A DNA stretch of 64,000 nucleotides from JAGNEJ01 sp043757865 (GTDB lineage Bacteria > Verrucomicrobiota > Verrucomicrobiia > Verrucomicrobiales > V1-33), in NCBI GenBank assembly GCA_043757865.1, contig JAYVOP010000077.1:13602-77601 (forward strand), given 5' to 3'. The position numbers and the translations under genes are program-made. The notes under the pieces were generated by a model. That model saw nothing but the letters and a program-made list of their open reading frames with translations. It ran no database searches and was not told the DNA's origin. This document shows positions 35,768-43,108 of the stretch, piece by piece (the first letter of the stretch is position 1; the number at the start of each line of letters is the position of its first letter).

Positions 35768-36069
35768 TTTTGTAAATTCCTCACCGGCACCTGCCGATTT
35801 TTAAAACTAACCACATCCAGTATAGCGAAAAGCAGCCTGAATATCAAGCTATATTAAATAATTTACATGGAACCTCCGCACGGTGGTAATATTTAGAAAC
35901 GAGGCGTGCGTGGCCTGATAATGACTGATTCGGGGGCGGCACCCCCAGGATCACGCTAGCCACCGGATGAAACTCCCAAACGCGGATGGGTGGGACTAGA
36001 GCTTGAATGCCTGCGGGCACTGCGCCTAAGATACGCCTCCATTTACCCACACCTAGAAACACTAGCATT
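35768..36069. other. Divergent intergenic region before the dcw operon
   Basis: About 300 bp between rsmH (start 35758) and the Tat-exported oxidoreductase (start 36070). It holds the sigma-70-like promoter for rsmH and no gene. A GGGGGCGGCACCCCC-like dyad lies near 35934-35948. No mraZ gene is present. Confidence 0.55.
35819..35847 (-). promoter_or_regulatory. Sigma-70-like promoter for the rsmH-dcw operon
   Basis: On the minus strand, TTGATA (35842-35847) and TATACT (35819-35824) are separated by exactly 17 bp. The start point would fall near 35812, leaving a leader of about 55 nt before the ATG at 35758. It is one of the two clearest promoters in the window. Confidence 0.7.
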
Positions 36070-37389
36070 ATGCCACATTCCCACCATCGACGTGATTTCC
36101 TCAAGACCACTAGCGTTCTCGCTGCCACCTTGGCTGCGCCTGCCATTGTGCAGGCAGCGGCACCGGATGCCCGACGCCTGAAGATCGGCTTGATCGGCTG
36201 TGGCGGACGCGGCACCGGGGCTGCGGCCAATGCGCTGGGCGCAGACTCTAACGTAGAACTCCACGCACTGGGGGATGTGTTCCCTGGTGCCGCCTCGGCA
36301 GCGGCTACGACACTGCAAGGCCAGTTTAAAGACCGTGCGAACGTGCCTGCGGAGCGTCTCTTCACCGGGCTAGATGCATACAAACAAGTGCTAGCCTCCA
36401 ATCCAGATGTGGTCATCCTCACCACGCCCCCAGGGTTCCGCCCACTGCACTTAGCCGTTGCCGTGGAGGCGGGGAAACACATCTTCTGTGAAAAGCCCGT
36501 GGCCGTAGATCCTGCGGGCATCCGTTCCGTGCTAGCCTCGGCCCGTAAGGCCAAGGAAAAGGGGCTGAGCCTCACATGTGGGTTCTGCTGGCGCTACAGT
36601 CCGAGCAGGCGCGCCATTTTCGATCAGATCCTGAAGGAGAAATCCATCGGTGATGTGGTCAGCTACTACGCCACCTACTACACTGGTCCCGTGAAGCCCA
36701 TGCCGCCCGCTGCAAGCCGGAAGGAAGGTATGAGCGACTTTGAATGGCAACTACGGAACTGGTATAACTTTTCCTGGCTCAGTGGAGATAGCATTGCAGA
36801 GCAAGCCGTGCATAGCGTGGATAAAACATGCTGGGCTATGGGCGACATTGATCCCATTTCCTGCATCGCCAATGGGGGCCGCCAAAATGCGGCGGAAGGC
36901 GGGAATATTTACGATCATTTCAATGTGGTCTATGAATACCCAGGCAATGTATTCGTGCATGTGGCCAACCGCCAAATCCCTAACTGCACTGGCGAAAATG
37001 CCGACTACATCACCGGCACCAAGGGCTCTGCGATCATTAACGGAGGCCGCGTGCAGATCCTGGGCGAGCACAAATGGAGCTACCCAGAAGAGCAGGCGGA
37101 GAAGGACCGGGACATGTATGACCAAGAGCACGTGGAGTTCTTTGAAAGCATCCGCCAAGGCAAAGCCCACAATGATGGAGAATGGATGGCGCACAGCTCG
37201 CTAGTGGCCATCATGGGCCGCATGGCCGCCTATACTGGAAAACGCATCACCTGGAAAGCCAGCGCGGATGGCAAATGGCCGGGCATGTTAGAATCCAAGG
37301 AAGACCTAGCTCCAGAGGCCACGCTGCAATGGGATTCTAGCTTCACGCCCCACGTGCTGCCAGTGCCAGGGAAATATCCACTCGTGTAG
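36070..37389 (+). CDS. Tat-exported Gfo/Idh/MocA family oxidoreductase
   Basis: 439 residues from ATG 36070; an earlier in-frame start would displace the signal. MPHSHHRRDFLKTTS carries the RRxFLK Tat motif. NAD(P)-binding Rossmann domain: LKIGLIGCGGRGTGAAANA near 36-54, then EKPVAVDPAGI near 140. The later GFO_IDH_MocA_C-type domain follows from about 155. Tat-exported oxidoreductases of this kind are abundant in Planctomycetes and Verrucomicrobiota and act on sugars or cyclitols in the periplasm with a tightly held nucleotide. The specific substrate is unknown. It is followed 10 bp later by the ankyrin lipoprotein gene. Confidence 0.92.
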   Translation: MPHSHHRRDFLKTTSVLAATLAAPAIVQAAAPDARRLKIGLIGCGGRGTGAAANALGADSNVELHALGDVFPGAASAAATTLQGQFKDRANVPAERLFTGLDAYKQVLASNPDVVILTTPPGFRPLHLAVAVEAGKHIFCEKPVAVDPAGIRSVLASARKAKEKGLSLTCGFCWRYSPSRRAIFDQILKEKSIGDVVSYYATYYTGPVKPMPPAASRKEGMSDFEWQLRNWYNFSWLSGDSIAEQAVHSVDKTCWAMGDIDPISCIANGGRQNAAEGGNIYDHFNVVYEYPGNVFVHVANRQIPNCTGENADYITGTKGSAIINGGRVQILGEHKWSYPEEQAEKDRDMYDQEHVEFFESIRQGKAHNDGEWMAHSSLVAIMGRMAAYTGKRITWKASADGKWPGMLESKEDLAPEATLQWDSSFTPHVLPVPGKYPLV

Positions 37390-37399
37390 CCTAGCTGCT

Positions 37400-38797
37400 A
37401 TGAAACGCGCGTTGCTCTGTTTGATTCTGGCCAGCCTTGGGGGCTGCTCAGACCGTGCAGAGCAATCGCGGGCGGTGTTGCAGCGGCAGAAACTGGATTT
37501 CTCTGTCGATGATTATTTCAATGCTGCTCGCCAAGGGAAGCTCGAAGCTGTGCAGGCATTTCTCACGGCGGGGATGAAGCCAGAGGTCACGGACGCGCAG
37601 GGAAATACGGCCTTACTCCTAGCCGCCGAGGCGGGGCATGGCCATGTGGTGCGGTTCCTTTTGGAACAACATGCCAAGGCCAACATCGCTCGGGCCGACG
37701 GGGATACGCCGCTGATCGTGGCCGCTCGTCAGGGGGATCGGGAGGCCGTGCGCGCCTTACTGGACGCGGGTGCGGACGCCAATGCGCGCAATGCGCAAGA
37801 CCTCACGCCGCTGGCCGAAGCCGCGCTGGAAGGCCAAGTGTCCGCGCTGGAAATCCTGGCACCCCACTCCCGCAGTTCCTTGGATTATTCCTTGCAACTA
37901 GCGGCGGTGAAAGGTCGCACGGAAGTAATCGAAGCCTTGCTCAAGGCGGGAGCGAACGTGCTGACGCGCAGTTCAGAGAATCGCACCCCGCTGATGTATG
38001 CTGCCAAATACGGCCATGCCGAGGCGGTGCGCTTACTTCTGGAACGCGGTTCCAATGCCTTGGCCCTGGATGATGATCTGAAAACTGCCGCCATGTTAGC
38101 AGAAGCCGATTCTCACCCTGAGGCGGTGGCCATTCTCAATGAGCCGCCCGCGCCAACGCTGGCTGTAGAGCCCGGAGAGTTTGGCCCAGTAGTCACGGCA
38201 TCGAATTCTGGCGGAGTGATCCCGAGTCCGCATGGACTAGCGGCTAGCGTGGCGGCTCCCGCCGGGAAATTAAGTGGACATCAATTTACCGAAACCACCC
38301 CCACCGTCTTCGCCAGCGATCTGCGTGCGGTGCTGAAATTTTCCGCCTACCGGGAGCGGCAACTTCCCTTCATCCTCACGCAGGTGGCGGATGATCAGAG
38401 CAGTGCGCAAGTGCAACTCCTCACCGGTACACATGCAGAGGCCACGGTGGCGGTGGGGCAGAGTATTCCGAGCACCCATTTACAGATCGTCTCCGCCACC
38501 CATCGGCTAGCCGCTTCCAAGGCCGGCCGGGGGAAATTGTTTGATGTGTCCACGGTCTTGGTGCGGGATGAACAATCGGGCGAGCGCGTGCTCGCCCAGT
38601 TGAATCAAGCGGTGACTACCGCCGATAGCTTCGGCGTGCTGCGCGCCACGGCGGATGGCAGCACGTGGGAAACGCGCGTGGGAGATCGTTTCCAATGCGG
38701 CAGCCACCAGTATCGCGTGTTGGATGTGCGTCCCACTCAAGTGCTAGTAGAGGACCGTGCCAGTAAGGAAACGGTGGTGCTGGATGGGATCAAATAA
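37400..38797 (+). CDS. Ankyrin-repeat lipoprotein
   Basis: 465 residues. Signal peptide with lipobox LGGC, so Cys16 would be lipidated by Lgt (an lgt gene lies at 52631). About six ankyrin repeats span residues 35-235 (GNTALLLAAEAGHGHVVRFL, GDTPLIVAARQGDREAVRAL, RTPLMYAAKYGHAEAVRLLL and others). A Pro-rich linker follows, then a beta-rich C-terminal domain (about 310-460) that repeats a two-strand unit, GERVLAQLNQA and VGDRFQCGSHQYRVLDVRP. The C-terminal part is not recognised. Ankyrin repeats bind protein partners; localisation is the envelope. It may be co-transcribed with the oxidoreductase. Confidence 0.82.
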   Translation: MKRALLCLILASLGGCSDRAEQSRAVLQRQKLDFSVDDYFNAARQGKLEAVQAFLTAGMKPEVTDAQGNTALLLAAEAGHGHVVRFLLEQHAKANIARADGDTPLIVAARQGDREAVRALLDAGADANARNAQDLTPLAEAALEGQVSALEILAPHSRSSLDYSLQLAAVKGRTEVIEALLKAGANVLTRSSENRTPLMYAAKYGHAEAVRLLLERGSNALALDDDLKTAAMLAEADSHPEAVAILNEPPAPTLAVEPGEFGPVVTASNSGGVIPSPHGLAASVAAPAGKLSGHQFTETTPTVFASDLRAVLKFSAYRERQLPFILTQVADDQSSAQVQLLTGTHAEATVAVGQSIPSTHLQIVSATHRLAASKAGRGKLFDVSTVLVRDEQSGERVLAQLNQAVTTADSFGVLRATADGSTWETRVGDRFQCGSHQYRVLDVRPTQVLVEDRASKETVVLDGIK

Positions 38798-38886
38798 GTC
38801 TGGCAGAGCGGCCCATCTGGGAGCAACTTTGCAAATCATGCAGAACCTGCTTGCCGAAGTGGAAAATATTTCCCAGAATTTTATTT

Positions 38887-39993
38887 ATGCTTCCCTCAGC
38901 AGACGAACCCCAGAATCCTTATGAAGACGCCCCGTGGCGTAGCGTGCTGGCTATGCTTGCGGAGCGGGGATTCTGTCCCACGCCATTGCAGGGGTTGAGC
39001 GGGTTTGAGCTGCGGGGAAGGCTGTGGGAATTGCTCTATGCGATGGCGGGGAAGCGGCTGTTCTTTTTTCACAGTGACCATCTGAGTGATCGGGAGTTCT
39101 ATCAATGGCTAGAAACGAAGTGGCTGCCGGGGCAGGCGGCGGATTTGCCAGCATCAAGTGAGTGGAATTGCCATGTGGACGTGAGTGAGTCTGGCACGGC
39201 TTCCGCCACGGGGGAGGAGCTGTATTTGCGCTATTATGCGGACGCAGCGCATCGGCAGCATTGGGTCCAGACCCATGCGGCCGAGCGCGTGCCTGCGCAC
39301 CGAGCGTTGCCGCACCATCGGGACCAATATTTACCACGGCCTCATGCTCCCGTGCGCCAGGATTGGCCGCTGCCGGGGTGGCTGGAAGACTGGGAGCAGG
39401 AGGATGACGACGAGGATACAGATGAGGTGGGCTTTGCGGATGGGGATGATCCGTTAGGGCTAGCGGCGGTGGATCGGGAAATCCATCGACGCGCGCAGCC
39501 GATGGATGAGGATGTCCCGTGGTCTGAGGGGCCGAGCTTCTTTGGCGTGCGGACGGATGAAACGGCGTTTCTGCGGCCCATCGATGTCTTGCAGCAGCGG
39601 CACTACACGCCGCTGCCCATGGCGGAACTAACGGAGGAAACGCTGGCCCCGGCCACGTGGGAACTGCTGCATGAGCTAAGCCGCATGAATTTCTACGTGG
39701 TTCATACGGATCATTTGAGTGATGCGGAACTCTACCAGGAACTCACGCAGCAGGTGCTGCGGCAGCGGGTAATCATCCCGGAGCTGCTGGAGACGGCGGC
39801 GTGTTATCACGATTGTGTGCATCGTCGGGGGGATGATGGCGCGGAAGCGGTGGCGCTGTGGCTGACTTACTATGCGAGTGAGCAGGCGCGGCAGGCGTAT
39901 GCGCGGCAGCACCCGGCGGAGTCGGTGCCGACGGTGCGGGCGTTGCCGGAGCGGCGGGATTGGCGGCTGCCGCAGTTGCCGGTGCGGCCCTGA
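38887..39993 (+). CDS. Two-repeat HxDHLSD protein of unknown function
   Basis: 368 residues from the first ATG at 38887 (an upstream TTG also works). It consists of two copies of one unit. Copy 1 (about 36-160): LWELLYAMAGKRLFFFHSDH and LSDREFYQWLETKWLPGQ; copy 2 (about 250-360): TWELLHELSRMNFYVVHTDH and LSDAELYQELTQQVLRQR. Each is followed by a similar beta region with ELYLRYYADAAHRQHW or ALWLTYYASEQARQAYA, ending in ERVPAHRALP or ESVPTVRALP. An acidic linker (residues about 175-200) joins them. The family recurs in Planctomycetes and Verrucomicrobiota from memory. Function unknown. Confidence 0.72.
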   Translation: MLPSADEPQNPYEDAPWRSVLAMLAERGFCPTPLQGLSGFELRGRLWELLYAMAGKRLFFFHSDHLSDREFYQWLETKWLPGQAADLPASSEWNCHVDVSESGTASATGEELYLRYYADAAHRQHWVQTHAAERVPAHRALPHHRDQYLPRPHAPVRQDWPLPGWLEDWEQEDDDEDTDEVGFADGDDPLGLAAVDREIHRRAQPMDEDVPWSEGPSFFGVRTDETAFLRPIDVLQQRHYTPLPMAELTEETLAPATWELLHELSRMNFYVVHTDHLSDAELYQELTQQVLRQRVIIPELLETAACYHDCVHRRGDDGAEAVALWLTYYASEQARQAYARQHPAESVPTVRALPERRDWRLPQLPVRP

Positions 39994-40022
39994 GGCCGCT
40001 GTGTGAGGTAGGAGGGGAAAGT

Positions 40023-41315
40023 TTATTTTGCCAGATCCACTTGGATGGGGGCGCGCTCGAAGTCCTCTACGGCTAGCAGCGGCTGGTGCCCATGGCCGAA
40101 GAGTCGGGCGATCCAGCCATCCGGGACGATTTCTAGGCGAGTGTTGTAGGCCGTGGCGATGTCGTTGAAATAAGCGCGGGCCAGGGCGATGCGTTGCTCC
40201 GTGTCTACGAGCTGCGCCTGAAGTTGGCCGAAGGCAGCACTGGCTTTGAGGTCTGGGTAGCGCTCGCCTAACGTCTGGAGGGTATTGGTGAGGCCGCGGT
40301 GCCGCGCCTCGGTGCTGAGGCCTGCGCCTGCGGCGGTCTCGGCCCGCAAAGTGGCTAGGCCGCTCTGCACATCGGCCTCATGGCTCCGCAGCGCTTCCAC
40401 GGCGGCTACGATGCTGGGGATTAGATCATGGCGGCGTTTCAACTGCACTTCCAATGAGGACCAGCCCTGGCGCATCCGATTTCGCACGTCGATCAGCATG
40501 TTATAGACGAGGATAAACCACGTGATAAAGGCCAGGGTTAGGTAAATGCTGCCGCCCACCACTGCCGCTGGCCACCACACCTGCGGCACGCCACTGAGCA
40601 GCACCGCCGCGCCTGCTGCTAAGCCCATGCCGAGCACGTTTAACCCATGCAGGAACCAGCCCATGCGGCTGAGTAATTGATCCTCCGTTTCCACGGTTAG
40701 CAGGAGCGGAGCCGTCTGCTCGTGCGCTAACTCCGGGGCCACCACGTCTTCCCGCTCCCGCGCTTGGCCGACGACGAACAGTGGGTGATGCAGCGGGATG
40801 CCGTTCTCGCTAAACTGCCGGACGAACGTGGAATCCATGATCGCCCCGCGGGGCCCCTTGCCATAATAGAACGGATGCCCCGGCGTGCAGGTGTCTGAGT
40901 AGAATGTCTTGGAATGCACCTCCGCCCCATTCGGACGGATCAAGACCACGCCCGTGTCGTCCTGCAGATAAAAGGGCGTTTCCTCACCACCAGAGGCCAC
41001 GTTTGTCCATCCAGACTCAATGCGGGTGCGGGTGCAGCGCTGGCCTTGGTCATCCTCGTATTCCTCCTCCACCTCCCGTCGCCATTCTTCGGAGACGGTA
41101 TAGGAATAGAGGACGCACGTTTCTTCAGCTAAGAAGGAACGCAGCGTTTGCTCGCTCTCAGCGGTGCCTTTCAATTCCACGAGGCCGATGAAAATGCCCT
41201 GGGTCTTGGAGGTCGGTAAATTCCCAATCAACCGCCGCCGTCGGTTCGTCCGGTGACTGCCCCAGAGACAAAGCAGGGACAGGATGGGCAGCAAAATGGA
41301 GAAGAAGAGCGGCAT
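40023..41315 (-). CDS. GIDE-domain plus LemA-domain membrane protein
   Basis: 430 residues. N-terminal membrane segment (about 1-18) and a GIDE-like domain (about 45-220, with GPRGAIMDSTFVRQF and a RWLF/FVVGQARE strand), two membrane segments at about 240-290 (AAAVLLSGVPQVW and SIYLTLAFITWFILVY), then a LemA coil (about 300-430, RQGWSSLEVQLKRRHDLIPS). Such proteins combine the GIDE fold of the E3 ligase MUL1 with LemA. The function is unsettled. The first 88 bases overlap the previous gene in another frame (41228-41315), which is unusual. Confidence 0.8.
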   Translation of the reverse strand: MPLFFSILLPILSLLCLWGSHRTNRRRRLIGNLPTSKTQGIFIGLVELKGTAESEQTLRSFLAEETCVLYSYTVSEEWRREVEEEYEDDQGQRCTRTRIESGWTNVASGGEETPFYLQDDTGVVLIRPNGAEVHSKTFYSDTCTPGHPFYYGKGPRGAIMDSTFVRQFSENGIPLHHPLFVVGQAREREDVVAPELAHEQTAPLLLTVETEDQLLSRMGWFLHGLNVLGMGLAAGAAVLLSGVPQVWWPAAVVGGSIYLTLAFITWFILVYNMLIDVRNRMRQGWSSLEVQLKRRHDLIPSIVAAVEALRSHEADVQSGLATLRAETAAGAGLSTEARHRGLTNTLQTLGERYPDLKASAAFGQLQAQLVDTEQRIALARAYFNDIATAYNTRLEIVPDGWIARLFGHGHQPLLAVEDFERAPIQVDLAK

Positions 41316-42118
41316 GGCGGAGGAAGTGGCTGCCCATCACCCGGCCCGTAAACTTCGTCAAGGGGTCCTCTGCCGCTGGCTGCGAGTTCGCGGTGGCTCT
41401 TAAACAGATAAATCACTAACGCGATGGTGGCAAAGACCCCATAGCCGATCATAAACTCGACAAATGTAGAGGTCATCCATGCCACCGCCATTAACAGCCG
41501 GAAAACAGGTGTATCCAAGCAAAACGCCACGATCCGAGCCGCCCACCAAAATGGCGTATGGGCGCGCTCATCCTGGTATTGTTTCGCCCCCCCATGGTCC
41601 ACATAGCCCTTAAGCCAAATCACGAGCGCGAGGGCGATGTTAGGCACGGAGGTAAAGAGAATCATGGGCCCCACCCAAGTCAGCAACATTTCATGCCGAG
41701 CCGGAGCCTGGAGGCAGAGAATGCCAGGGATGCACAACATCGCGATCCCATCCAAGGTCTTATCCAAAATGGCCCCAAATGCCGTGGTGGATCCGGTCCC
41801 GCGCGCCAGCACGCCATCTGCGCAGTCCAAGATGTAGGCTAGTTGCGTTCCTACTAACAGCACTAGACCGCCATACCACACATCCTCTATCAACCCCGCC
41901 ATCACTGCCGCTGCAATGCCCACGAGGAAGCTGAGGATACTGACAAAATTGGGGGTGAGCCGCAGCACATAAGCCAGATAAGCCAGCCGCACCCCCAGCG
42001 GATAGGAAAAAGCCCGCGTGCCCATTGAGGCGGAGGGCACGATCCCGTGAGGAACAAAATCCGCTAGCGCTAGGTTAGTGCTAGGCTCAGCAGCGGCGGA
42101 GGGGGCGGGACTGAGCAT
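41228..42118 (-). CDS. CDP-alcohol phosphatidyltransferase family membrane protein
   Basis: 296 residues. Motif D-x2-D-G-x2-A-R-x8-G-x3-D-x3-D is complete: DCADGVLARGTGSTTAFG to ILDKTLDG at about 97-120. About six membrane helices. It transfers a phosphatidyl group from CDP-diacylglycerol to a polyol alcohol such as glycerol-3-phosphate, inositol or archaetidyl-type acceptor; which one is not readable. The last 25-30 residues (Pro/Ser/Cys-rich, out of frame with GIDE-LemA) overlap the next gene by 88 bp and look like read-through beyond a lost stop. It is divergent from the methyltransferase. Confidence 0.85.
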   Translation of the reverse strand: MLSPAPSAAAEPSTNLALADFVPHGIVPSASMGTRAFSYPLGVRLAYLAYVLRLTPNFVSILSFLVGIAAAVMAGLIEDVWYGGLVLLVGTQLAYILDCADGVLARGTGSTTAFGAILDKTLDGIAMLCIPGILCLQAPARHEMLLTWVGPMILFTSVPNIALALVIWLKGYVDHGGAKQYQDERAHTPFWWAARIVAFCLDTPVFRLLMAVAWMTSTFVEFMIGYGVFATIALVIYLFKSHRELAASGRGPLDEVYGPGDGQPLPPPCRSSSPFCCPSCPCFVSGAVTGRTDGGG

Positions 42119-42165
42119 GACTCGGTTAAAGGAATGGGGGGGAGGAGAAATCTGACATTCTTGTA

Positions 42166-42214
42166 ACCAATGATCTCGCCCGTCGTCAAGGGTAGAGTGA
42201 CTCTACCAATGATC
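42166..42214. promoter_or_regulatory. Palindrome flanked by direct repeats in a divergent promoter region
   Basis: A perfect 7-bp inverted repeat, GGTAGAG-TGA-CTCTACC at 42191-42207, lies between two identical 10-base direct repeats, ACCAATGATC at 42166-42175 and 42205-42214. It occupies the 196-bp gap between the CDP-alcohol phosphatidyltransferase (start 42118) and the methyltransferase (start 42314). Candidate operator with two half-site-like repeats. Confidence 0.45.
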
Positions 42215-42313
42215 GTGAACGCTGCTATTTTGACTGCTCAGGGAAGCGTGAATTTGGTTGCATTCTAAAATATTTGTCATAATCAACGCCCCATTTCCTC
42301 CTTCTTGTTCCCC

Positions 42314-42955
42314 ATGCCACACCGTAAAGCGAGCCACCTCGACTTCATTTCCTACTGGGATTCCTTCTACCGCCAAGACCACTTGCAAGAGCCGAGTGAT
42401 TTTGCCGCTTTTGTGCACCGCGTCTTTTTGGCTAGCGGACAGTCTGTCCTGGAGATCGGCTGTGGCAACGGCCGCGACGCCCATTTTCTCAGTCGCGCGG
42501 GGATGAAAGTCACCGGGGTGGACCTCTCTGCAGAGGCCATCGCCCAGTGCCGGGAAGGCAATCATCGGGCGGAGTTTATTCAGGGGGATTTCTCAGAGTT
42601 GCATTTGCCCGAGCGTTTTCATAACATTTATTCCCGGTTCACGCTTCATTCTGTGGACGAGGCGGCAGAGAGACGCACCTTGGCTGGCGTGGCGGAGCAT
42701 CTGGCACCGGGGGGCACTTTTTTTATCGAAGTGCGCACTATCCTGGATGAACTTTGTGGCCAAGGAGAGCGGATCTCCGAGAAGGAATGGATCCACCAGG
42801 GGCACTACCGCCGCTTCATCATCCCGGAAAATCTGCTCGGTCGGCTGCGTAAGGCGGGATTCCTCCCCCATTACATTCATCTGGCTAGAGGCCTGGCGCG
42901 GTGGCAGTCCCAGGACCCTATCGTCCTGCGCGTCGCAGTCAAACTAGCCGCATAG
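42314..42955 (+). CDS. Class I SAM-dependent methyltransferase
   Basis: 213 residues from ATG 42314 (an upstream TTG is possible). Motif I LEIGCGNGRDAHFLSRAG at about residues 46-63, motif II VTGVDLSAEAI at about 66-76, motif post-I QGDFSEL near 90, then VAEHLAPGGTFFIEVRT near 128-144. The architecture is that of small-molecule or polysaccharide methyltransferases related to TehB or UbiE. A target is not readable. It points away from the phosphatidyltransferase, and the gap holds a candidate operator. Confidence 0.85.
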   Translation: MPHRKASHLDFISYWDSFYRQDHLQEPSDFAAFVHRVFLASGQSVLEIGCGNGRDAHFLSRAGMKVTGVDLSAEAIAQCREGNHRAEFIQGDFSELHLPERFHNIYSRFTLHSVDEAAERRTLAGVAEHLAPGGTFFIEVRTILDELCGQGERISEKEWIHQGHYRRFIIPENLLGRLRKAGFLPHYIHLARGLARWQSQDPIVLRVAVKLAA

Positions 42956-43008
42956 ATGCAGAGATAGGCAAAATTTGAAAAAATTTCACGCCTAACTTCA
43001 TTCCAAGA

Positions 43009-43038
43009 TTGACACTCCGTAGGAATTTCTCTTACGCT
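43009..43038 (+). promoter_or_regulatory. Sigma-70-like promoter of the secretion/pseudopilin block
   Basis: TTGACA at 43009-43014, an 18-bp spacer, then TACGCT at 43033-43038 as a weaker -10. It stands 70 bp upstream of the secreted protein at 43109, followed by five further co-directional genes up to 52634. The -35 box is a perfect consensus. Confidence 0.6.
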
Positions 43039-43108
43039 CGGTATGTGCAATGTAAATAATCCATCGCGCACTCAGCCCACACGCCCCCTCCATCCCCCCC
43101 CTGCGAAT

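Noticed and set aside
35844..36575. A long minus-strand open frame of about 240 codons opposite the oxidoreductase
   Set aside because: It lies entirely against the well-supported Gfo/Idh/MocA gene and has no recognisable sequence; GC-rich antisense shadow.
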